Shown here piece by piece: positions 1 to 5,367 of a stretch of 6,948 nt of DNA. The DNA lies in NCBI GenBank assembly GCA_018725485.1, contig QLUP01000053.1:1-6948 (forward strand), in the 5' to 3' direction. The notes beneath the pieces are model-generated. The model worked only from the letters and a program-made list of their open reading frames with translations. It had not been told where the DNA came from and ran no database searches. The first letter of the stretch is position 1. Each line of letters starts with the position of its first letter. The stretch comes from Candidatus Lithacetigena glycinireducens (GTDB lineage: Bacteria > Coprothermobacterota > HKB111). The position numbers and the translations under genes are program-made.

Positions 1-528
1 TCCATATTTCCAGGTTGTTCGCTCATAAACTGCCGTAAATACTATGACTGCAGGTGCTTCTTTAACTGAAAGTTGGCCTAAGGCAGCATTACATAGTTCG
101 GTTCTTTTATCACCTTCTACAACCATCACCAGTTCATGCTTATGAGGACTATATTTATAAATTCCATCGGGAAGACCGTTCACATTTCCAGCAACTACAT
201 AAAGCTCAAGCGGGTAAAGTGCGCCTGCGGAAGGGGCTGTTCTAAAACCCCTTCTCGGGTAGGTAATTCCCTGTGCAGCCCAGAGGAGCTGCGAGATCTC
301 GGCAAGGGTAAGTGGGGTATCTTTATACGTTCTGACCGATCTTCTTTTAAGCAAAGCCTGTTCGACCGAAGTGTTGCTGTCATATTTTGGCTCAGGTAGT
401 TTTATATTTTCATTAATGGATTCCAAGGGTTCATGTTCACCTTCCCTTAGTTGCTGTAACATAAAAAGCCCTCCTATCCCCACACCTATCAATGCCATAA
501 CCATTATTATGATATGTATTTTTTTCAC
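1..528 (-). CDS. SagB/ThcOx-type nitroreductase-family protein with N-terminal membrane anchor (partial, 3' end beyond window)
   Basis: I translated this frame by hand: GTG at 528-526 opens 176 codons with no stop down to base 1, so the C-terminus lies outside. Residues about 4-24 form one hydrophobic segment (KKIHIIIMVMALIGVGIGG) after two lysines, so the protein is probably anchored in or exported across the membrane. The enzyme domain follows. RRSVRTY (62-68) is the classic nitroreductase FMN-phosphate-contact motif. QLLWAAQGI (80-88) and TAPSAGALYPLELYVV (97-112) are typical of the SagB/ThcOx subgroup, and DGIYKY (121-126) is also family-like. Known members are FMN-dependent oxidoreductases; some oxidise azoline rings in peptides, but many are uncharacterised, so the substrate here is unknown. 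The GTG start is chosen because AGGTGA lies four bases upstream, an upstream ATG runs straight into TGA, and the later in-frame ATGs lack a ribosome site. It lies 42 bases after the preceding gene on the same strand and may be co-transcribed. Its bases are GC-richer than the rest of the window (33/60 GC at 241-300). Confidence 0.85.
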   Translation of the reverse strand, partial: MKKIHIIIMVMALIGVGIGGLFMLQQLREGEHEPLESINENIKLPEPKYDSNTSVEQALLKRRSVRTYKDTPLTLAEISQLLWAAQGITYPRRGFRTAPSAGALYPLELYVVAGNVNGLPDGIYKYSPHKHELVMVVEGDKRTELCNAALGQLSVKEAPAVIVFTAVYERTTWKYG

Positions 529-532
529 AACA

Positions 533-538
533 TCACCT
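533..538 (-). promoter_or_regulatory. Ribosome binding site that decides the GTG start of the nitroreductase gene
   Basis: On the minus strand AGGTGA is followed by TGTT and then the GTG start at 528. It matches the anti-Shine-Dalgarno sequence and gives workable spacing. No comparable site precedes the first in-frame ATG, eight codons further on. This supports GTG and keeps the whole hydrophobic N-terminal segment in the protein. Confidence 0.6.
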
Positions 539-570
539 TTTTAGATTTATTAAGCGACGTTTCTCTAGAA

Positions 571-1056
571 TTAATCTTCATCTATTTCACCATACTGTGG
601 TGGGGCTTTCCCTATAGATTCTAAAATGAGCGGATAATTTGTATCTTGCTTAGGCGATTCTATTCCTTTAAGTTCAACGATGAAGTGCCATTCATCGCCA
701 TAATCAAAAAGAAACAACATCTTTTTCCCGATATTATTGAACACTCCACCAACCCTTGTCTTTTTCACACCCTTACAATGAGTTGGCTCTAACCCTTGCT
801 CCTTTTCTATGTCTTTAAACAATTCGTAACACTCATTCGATTCCGTCCATAATTTCAAGTTATTGAAAAACCCAAAACAGTGATCAAAATCAAAATCAAA
901 TGCATCTACTATTTCTTCTGCAAGTCTGTACAATGTAAACCTTTCTGGAATCGCCAAAATCCTGTGGGTCGTTCCTCTAATCCTTCCAAACACATCACTT
1001 AGAGTCACTTTGAGTATGCATATTTTCTCCTCCTGTTTTTCTCTAAGCTTCTTCAT
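571..1056 (-). CDS. Plasmid pRiA4b ORF-3-like (PRiA4_ORF3/MM3350-like) family protein
   Basis: A 161-residue protein with the landmarks of the pRiA4b ORF-3-like domain. The N-terminal ICILKVTLSDVFGRIRGTTH (12-31) corresponds to the family's strand and its usual 'P-x-I-W-R' stretch, here degenerate. RFTLYRLAEEIVDAFDFDFD (39-58) is the conserved helix before the normal 'HLHEF' site, which here reads DHCFGFF (58-64). FLFDYGDEWHFIVELKGI (115-132) is the hallmark 'YDFGDxWxH' block, and YPLILESIGKAPPQYGE (141-157) is the conserved C-terminal block. The tail is acidic (EIDED). The family is common on plasmids, in mobile elements (as the IS1096 'TnpR' passenger) and as free-standing genes. Its biochemical role is not established, so none is assigned. 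The start has GGAGG eight bases upstream. The gene follows the DUF499 gene after 201 bases and could be on the same transcript. No transposase gene was found in this window. Confidence 0.75.
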   Translation of the reverse strand: MKKLREKQEEKICILKVTLSDVFGRIRGTTHRILAIPERFTLYRLAEEIVDAFDFDFDHCFGFFNNLKLWTESNECYELFKDIEKEQGLEPTHCKGVKKTRVGGVFNNIGKKMLFLFDYGDEWHFIVELKGIESPKQDTNYPLILESIGKAPPQYGEIDED

Positions 1057-1059
1057 TGT

Positions 1060-1211
1060 TCATTCCTCCAAAATGTCGCCTAACTCGTTTATATACGACC
1101 TGAATATTGCATATCCTCCAATTTGGTGATATTTCTAACATTATTATCATATAAATACTCATGCCTATCATTTCTCTCTCCATTTTTTACTCCCAGGAAC
1201 AAATAGTCTGA
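1060..1211 (-). pseudogene. Possible remnant of a small frameshifted gene in the gap after the DUF499 gene
   Basis: The 201-base gap between DUF499 and the pRiA4b-like gene has no complete convincing ORF, but two consecutive frames carry protein-like sequence. One is open after a TAA at 1214-1212 and reads LGVKNGERNDRHEYLYDNN and onward to a TAA at 1091-1089. The other is open from 1134 and reads KYHQIGGYAIFRSYINELGD followed by Ile-Leu-Glu-Glu, ending in TGA at 1062-1060, three bases before the next ATG. The second has no start codon. A single frameshift near 1120-1134 would join them into about 45-50 residues. I recognise no family. Chance coding-like composition in AT-rich DNA is a real alternative, so confidence is low. 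Confidence 0.22.
1065..1069 (-). promoter_or_regulatory. Strong ribosome binding site of the pRiA4b ORF-3-like gene
   Basis: GGAGG lies eight bases before the ATG at 1056. It also falls inside the last sense codons (Leu-Glu-Glu) of a short open stretch in another frame that ends in TGA at 1062-1060. That is the usual arrangement of translationally coupled genes and one reason to suspect a decayed gene just upstream. Confidence 0.6.
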
Positions 1212-1257
1212 TTATATATTACTCCTTTTAACCTCTTCCCTGCCCGATGCTACTCAT

Positions 1258-3879
1258 TTAATTCTTATCTTCCTTTATAATCTGTATATTAGCCTGCTTA
1301 ATAGTTTCTTCAACTGTGTTTTCATAATCAGAAATTGGTATTTCTCCATTTGTAGCAGAAATATTAATGCTTGTATTTACATCCTGGAATTTGGTTTTTA
1401 TAAATCCAACCATTTTTGCGACATCAGATATTTTTCCCTGAGGAACATTTAGTTCAAGATTTATATTTTTATATACTTTCCTATCCGTTGGTAGTTCATC
1501 TCTCCGTTTTTTAACTTCAACATATATTTTATCTCTCATTTCCTGTGACATTAAATCTAAGGGTAACTTCTTTTCAACTTCATTAAGTTCAGACGGTGTT
1601 TTAGTACTTCTGATTTCTACAATTAATTTTTGCAGCTGTTCTTCGGTTACAGTCAGAGGTTTTTGAGGCTCGCATAAATCAGGTATTATTAACACTTCTC
1701 CTTCAACCAAGCTGGGTGAATAATCATCTTTAAAATTAGTGCATTTAGGTTTGCTGTTTTCTTTGTAACCGGCTCCAAATAAACCGATCTTAACGCCTTC
1801 CTTTATGCTGTTAGCTAAGACATTTTCGTTTATAATTCTAATCTCTCCTGGAGTGCTGTATAAAGAATCATTGACGCTCTTTGTATCAACGAAATCTCTA
1901 TTTTTGAGATACTTTTCCTTCAAAATTATTGGAGAAAATTTATCTAATATTTCACCTTCGCTTCTCAATCTTTCATATATCTCACTTACGATGGAAGCAT
2001 CAGCTTTATAAGTTGGGATACCTAAATCTAATTCTTTGAGTCCATCTTTTACAGGCAGCCAAATAGTACGATATAATCTTCTTATCCTATCTCTAACTTC
2101 ATTTTCAGAGGTTTCCCTTCTGCTCTTCACTTCCCTTTTTTGTTCCGCTGATAAGCGAAGCGTACCATCCCTTTCAATCATCTGCCAGGCTATCTTCCTT
2201 TTAAGGTAGTTTTCAAAGGGTATAGTTTCTCCTTCCAGGGGACAAAGAAAAATTAAAGTATTGCAATAAATCCTTGGTCGTTCGCCGTAATTATGTAAAA
2301 TCTCTTTTGCCCTGGATGAGTCCCTAAGTACAATAAGTTTAAGATGTCTATCATCGGGTATATCCTTAGGATTATCAGGCCAGATGTAAATATCAAAGTG
2401 GTCTTTTTTAAGGTTATCAAATATTATTCTTTTTTCTTCAGTTTTAACCATATCGCTACTCAGGCTATCCATACGGGTAAGTAATATATGATTTAAATTA
2501 GGCTGATTTGTGAAGAAAAGACCCTGCTCTGAGATATAGAAAAGAGTATCTATTAATTTATCAACTGTTTCCACCACGATACTACTGGGGGTAGACATAT
2601 CTGAACAAGCAAGTTTGATATCACTTATTGTGGCACCCCTTTCTGGACCTCCTGAAAAGGAATAAAGGAAAATAGAGGTTGCCACCTTTGAGCCGAAGAA
2701 ATAAGGAAGATAGGCATCGCCTAAACTCTTATCTACTTTCTTTGAACCAGCTTCAGCAGAAGTTATATCCTGAGCAATAATGCTATCATATTCATTGCCA
2801 ATATGTTTTATAAGCTCACGCCTTAACTCATCGTTTTTTAGGTCAAAATCTGCCACTCTTATGTAGGGTCTAGTGGTATGTTTTAGTGAATGAACCACCA
2901 ATGATAATAAACGAAGAACTCCCCGAGTTCTTTGAAAGGTAGGAAAGGAACCCCACCGTTTATAAAGAACATCAATAACTTCTGGTTGGAAAGGGTAACT
3001 ATCCAAGAACTTATCCCGGTAGTATGATTTTTCCACTCCTTCCGGCAATAACCTCTCTCTTTCAGCATAACTTAGAAATCCTTCTACTATGTCTCCTGCT
3101 TCATCAGTTACAATATTACTGAATAATCTTCTCCTTATAATATGGGCTATTTCTTCTTCCTGTACCGGAGAATAAATCTTCTCTGTCCTACCGGTAATTT
3201 TTTGTAGTTGTTGAAAAAGTTTTTCAGCACCTTCATCATAATGTTCCAGGTGGCTGGAAGGTAGAGTCAAGAATAAAATAGAGTTAGGTAGTGTGCTTAT
3301 GGTAGCTGTAAGTTCATGAATGAAAGTTAGTACCTGTGAAGCCAAAGAAGATTCTCCGACTTGAATGCCAGAAGCCTTAGTGGCATAAGCAAGGATTTCA
3401 TCCATAAGAATCATTAAGGGCTGATGGGCATTAAAGAACTCTCTTAAATTATTTTTACCTGGTGAGGTATTCCCTTTCAGCTTTTCCACCTTTCCGGTGA
3501 GTTGTTTTTCCATCTCTTCCCATAAAATGTCGTTTTTAGGGTCAAGGGCAGTGCCATCAATTACCACAACCTTTGCTTTCCAATCTTTAACTTTGTGGTA
3601 AAGGGCAATCAAAGCATGGGTTTTTCCTCCTCCGAAGGGTGTGTGTAGTTGAATTATGGAATCTCCACTCTCCCCTCTCAATCTTTTTTCAGCCACTTCC
3701 AGGAGATTTTTAAGACCATGAGTAAGATAAGTTTTTCTAAAGAAAATATCTGATTTCAAATATTCTTCCGGAGCTCTACCTTTATAGACTTCCCACAAAT
3801 CAGCTGCGAAGACATCCATGGTAAGTCTTCCTTCCAAAATATCTTTATGAGGAATGGCTACTGTTGAAAAAGGTTTCAT
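1258..3879 (-). CDS. DUF499-family (COG1483) AAA ATPase of a methylase-linked defence system
   Basis: An 873-residue cytosolic ATPase with the DUF499 start pattern: PHKDILEGRLTMDVFAADLW (10-29) and DIFFRKTYLTHGLKNLL (44-60). The Walker A loop is LHTPFGGGKTHAL (78-90, with K86 and T87). Walker B is PLMILMDEILAYA (154-166, with D160 and E161). A sensor-1-like strand is ILFLTLPSS (201-209), and FQRTRGVLRLLS (315-326) supplies conserved arginines of the AAA lid. The middle (about 380-560) is a winged-helix-like and beta-rich region. A basic helical stretch (about 575-610) and a C-terminal beta-rich domain (about 800-870) follow. DUF499 ATPases are typically encoded beside DUF1156/COG1743 methylases in defence islands and are thought to act as the NTP-driven component; the exact mechanism is not established. 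Here the gene starts one base after the TOPRIM-like gene, so the two are almost certainly co-translated. All core ATPase residues look intact, and no frameshift is seen. Confidence 0.9.
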   Translation of the reverse strand: MKPFSTVAIPHKDILEGRLTMDVFAADLWEVYKGRAPEEYLKSDIFFRKTYLTHGLKNLLEVAEKRLRGESGDSIIQLHTPFGGGKTHALIALYHKVKDWKAKVVVIDGTALDPKNDILWEEMEKQLTGKVEKLKGNTSPGKNNLREFFNAHQPLMILMDEILAYATKASGIQVGESSLASQVLTFIHELTATISTLPNSILFLTLPSSHLEHYDEGAEKLFQQLQKITGRTEKIYSPVQEEEIAHIIRRRLFSNIVTDEAGDIVEGFLSYAERERLLPEGVEKSYYRDKFLDSYPFQPEVIDVLYKRWGSFPTFQRTRGVLRLLSLVVHSLKHTTRPYIRVADFDLKNDELRRELIKHIGNEYDSIIAQDITSAEAGSKKVDKSLGDAYLPYFFGSKVATSIFLYSFSGGPERGATISDIKLACSDMSTPSSIVVETVDKLIDTLFYISEQGLFFTNQPNLNHILLTRMDSLSSDMVKTEEKRIIFDNLKKDHFDIYIWPDNPKDIPDDRHLKLIVLRDSSRAKEILHNYGERPRIYCNTLIFLCPLEGETIPFENYLKRKIAWQMIERDGTLRLSAEQKREVKSRRETSENEVRDRIRRLYRTIWLPVKDGLKELDLGIPTYKADASIVSEIYERLRSEGEILDKFSPIILKEKYLKNRDFVDTKSVNDSLYSTPGEIRIINENVLANSIKEGVKIGLFGAGYKENSKPKCTNFKDDYSPSLVEGEVLIIPDLCEPQKPLTVTEEQLQKLIVEIRSTKTPSELNEVEKKLPLDLMSQEMRDKIYVEVKKRRDELPTDRKVYKNINLELNVPQGKISDVAKMVGFIKTKFQDVNTSINISATNGEIPISDYENTVEETIKQANIQIIKEDKN

Positions 3880-3880
3880 A

Positions 3881-4339
3881 TCAGTCTCCTTTTATATGAT
3901 ATTCGAGAGCTTTCATCATCTGGCTCTTATCTTTTAGTTTCTTTAATAGACTTTCAAACTTTTTTAGGTTAGCATTGATGACACTGTGAAGTTGTTTTCC
4001 ATTATTTGGTAAATTAAAATCCTTTATATCTAAACCTGCTTTTTCTGTTGCTTTAATAACCCATCTTTCCAATTCTGGACATAAAATGATTATTTTGTTG
4101 TTATTCTTATTATCGACCATAATTTTAATGCTAAATTCGTTTGAATTTTCTATTAACTTTAAATTTTTTATATGGGGGTTGATTGTATGAGGATCTTCAT
4201 CTATCAACCCTTTGAAGCCATTATGTTTTTCAAGGTCTTTACAAACAAGTGATTTGCCTCCGGAATGAATCATTTCATTCTTTGGAATACCTAAAACTTT
4301 TAACAGCAGTCCATCTGATTTACACTCAAAATAAATCAT
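3881..4339 (-). CDS. Small TOPRIM-like protein, putative nuclease partner of the adjacent ATPase
   Basis: A 152-residue protein of no family I can name with certainty. Its layout is that of small TOPRIM-fold proteins encoded beside AAA ATPases in immune loci. MIYFECKSDGLLLKVLGIP (1-19) resembles the 'xxVEGxSDxxLL' first motif with catalytic glutamate E5. IHSGGKSLVCKDL (24-36) follows. GLIDEDP (44-50) supplies the DxD metal-binding pair D47 and D49. IIILCPELERWV (83-94) resembles the 'PxLExW' block of several such families. The C-terminus (122-152) is a lysine-rich amphipathic helix. The usual glycine after the motif glutamate is cysteine here. Metal-dependent DNA or RNA cleavage is predicted from fold only. 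Its ATG overlaps the ATPase stop as ATGA, with only a weak upstream site (GGGA), so translation probably depends on the ATPase gene. The region is strongly AT-rich (12/60 GC at 4081-4140). Alternatives are an inactive TOPRIM regulator or an unrelated fold. Confidence 0.55.
   Translation of the reverse strand: MIYFECKSDGLLLKVLGIPKNEMIHSGGKSLVCKDLEKHNGFKGLIDEDPHTINPHIKNLKLIENSNEFSIKIMVDNKNNNKIIILCPELERWVIKATEKAGLDIKDFNLPNNGKQLHSVINANLKKFESLLKKLKDKSQMMKALEYHIKGD
3885..3890 (-). promoter_or_regulatory. Ribosome binding site of the DUF499 gene, inside the end of the preceding gene
   Basis: AGGAGA lies five bases upstream of the ATG at 3879 and encodes part of the last codons (Lys-Gly-Asp) of the TOPRIM-like gene, whose TGA is at 3883-3881. 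Ribosomes finishing that gene would stop on top of the DUF499 start, so expression of the two proteins is expected to be coupled. Confidence 0.65.
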
Positions 4340-5304
4340 TTTAGAGTTCCCAAATATCTTTCAATATTAAAAAATAAGTCTATACCCAAATCCATTATCT
4401 CACCTAACTCTTTCTTACCCAATGATTTAACTTTAGTTTGATAGTCTTTGAGATGGGTAATAAAAACTGCTATTTCATCCTTAGGAGACTTTTCGAGAAT
4501 TGAAAGTAATAAGTAAGGATTATGGGTTGAAATAAAATATTGATTATTATTGGTGTCCAATGCTATTTGTTCAGCAAGATATTTAGTGTAATAGGGAAAA
4601 CTATGTGCTTCTGGCTCTTCGAATGATATCACTGATTCTCTATTAGAGTAAATTGCTGTAAGGAAAAAAATAATTCTTTGAAGGGTTTCAGACAACAAAG
4701 AATAGGGGTATAATATAAGGATTTTTTCAGGAAGTTTTGATATTTCAATCCTATCCTCATAGGGTCTTAAAACCAATTTTAGACCGAAGGGTTCTAAAAT
4801 TTCACTTATTATATTATTTATTTCTTTATGAGTTCTAACTACAGCTAATAAATTATCACCAAAGGGTGGTAAAAGGAACTCAACTTCTTTTTTCGGAAAG
4901 GTGTTTCTAATAGTAAATTTATAATATTTATAAGGTGGGTTCCAATTATGAGCGGTGTTTCCCCCACCTGTGTAATCAAAATCAAAAGAGTAAAGAACCT
5001 TTTCTTTTTCGGTGCAAGAGCCCTTATACATCCCTTTTTCATATTTGATTTCCAGAGTAACATCATCGGCTTTAATAAAAACAGTTTCTTCTAAATTGTC
5101 ATCATAAAAAAGATTACTTAAATTCTCAAACCTCACATAGTTTTTAATAGGTTCGTAGAATCTACCAAAGGATAAAAGTCCAAAAGTTTCTAAAATATTA
5201 GACTTACCAGTATTTGGTTCACCAATAAAGATATTTATTCTTTTGCATTCTGCACGCAAATCTTTTATTGATTTAAAATTCTTTATTTCTAATTTTTTTA
5301 ACAT
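4336..5304 (-). CDS. Compact SMC/ABC-like AAA ATPase (AAA_15/AAA_21 type), partner of the TOPRIM-like protein
   Basis: A 322-residue cytosolic ATPase of the overcoming-lysogeny-defect/RecF-like group. It opens with MLKKLEIKNFKSIKDLRAEC (1-20), the standard first strand of these proteins. Walker A is FIGEPNTGKSNIL (26-38, with K34 and S35). The ABC-signature position reads YSLLSETLQRI (201-211), lacking the usual glycine. Walker B is VISFEEPEAH (225-234, with E229 and catalytic E230). The H-switch is ISTHNPYLL (258-266, with H261). The middle (about 60-190) is a beta-rich insert in place of a long coiled coil. No nuclease domain follows, consistent with a separately encoded TOPRIM partner overlapping its stop codon. 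By analogy with RloA/RloB and AriA/AriB it may sense infection and control the small partner; this is inference. It has its own site, GAGGTG, four bases before the ATG, and sits 63 bases after the methylase stop. It is AT-rich compared with its neighbours (13/60 GC at 4801-4860). Confidence 0.85.
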   Translation of the reverse strand: MLKKLEIKNFKSIKDLRAECKRINIFIGEPNTGKSNILETFGLLSFGRFYEPIKNYVRFENLSNLFYDDNLEETVFIKADDVTLEIKYEKGMYKGSCTEKEKVLYSFDFDYTGGGNTAHNWNPPYKYYKFTIRNTFPKKEVEFLLPPFGDNLLAVVRTHKEINNIISEILEPFGLKLVLRPYEDRIEISKLPEKILILYPYSLLSETLQRIIFFLTAIYSNRESVISFEEPEAHSFPYYTKYLAEQIALDTNNNQYFISTHNPYLLLSILEKSPKDEIAVFITHLKDYQTKVKSLGKKELGEIMDLGIDLFFNIERYLGTLK

Positions 5305-5308
5305 ATTT

Positions 5309-5314
5309 CACCTC
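5309..5314 (-). promoter_or_regulatory. Ribosome binding site of the AAA ATPase gene
   Basis: GAGGTG is followed by AAAT and the ATG at 5304. It supports this start, which also places the conserved strand beginning Leu-Lys-Lys-Leu-Glu-Ile at the very N-terminus, as expected for the family. The 63-base spacer before it shows no clear promoter. Confidence 0.6.
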
Positions 5315-5367
5315 TGTAATAATTTAACCATAAGCTCCACCTATGTTACACTAATAATATCATTTTT

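Noticed and set aside
195-383. Minus-strand 62-codon ORF in the nitroreductase region
   Set aside because: It is a shifted-frame shadow; the frame from GTG at 528 gives clear family motifs throughout.
136-399. Plus-strand 87-codon ORF
   Set aside because: It lies wholly antisense to the well-supported nitroreductase reading frame and resembles no family.
1043-1183. A 46-codon minus-strand ORF starting MEREMIGMSIYMIIMLEISP with a GGGAG site upstream
   Set aside because: It is rich in Met and Ile with no recognisable family, overlaps the start of the next gene by 14 bases, and the other two frames of the same stretch look more protein-like.
1211-1216. TATAAT on the minus strand after the DUF499 gene, a possible -10 box
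   Set aside because: The matching -35 position reads GGAAGA, there is no extended -10, and such hexamers are common in AT-rich DNA.
5310-5345. Tiny leader-like ORF (GTG or ATG start, 7-10 codons) ending near the ATPase ribosome site
   Set aside because: Too short, without a ribosome site of its own, and no attenuator-like structure accompanies it.
5325-5348. Imperfect inverted repeat (TAACCATA and TATGTTA) in the spacer before the AAA ATPase gene
   Set aside because: It is a short AT pairing with a bulge and a nine-base loop; too weak to call an operator or terminator without conservation data.
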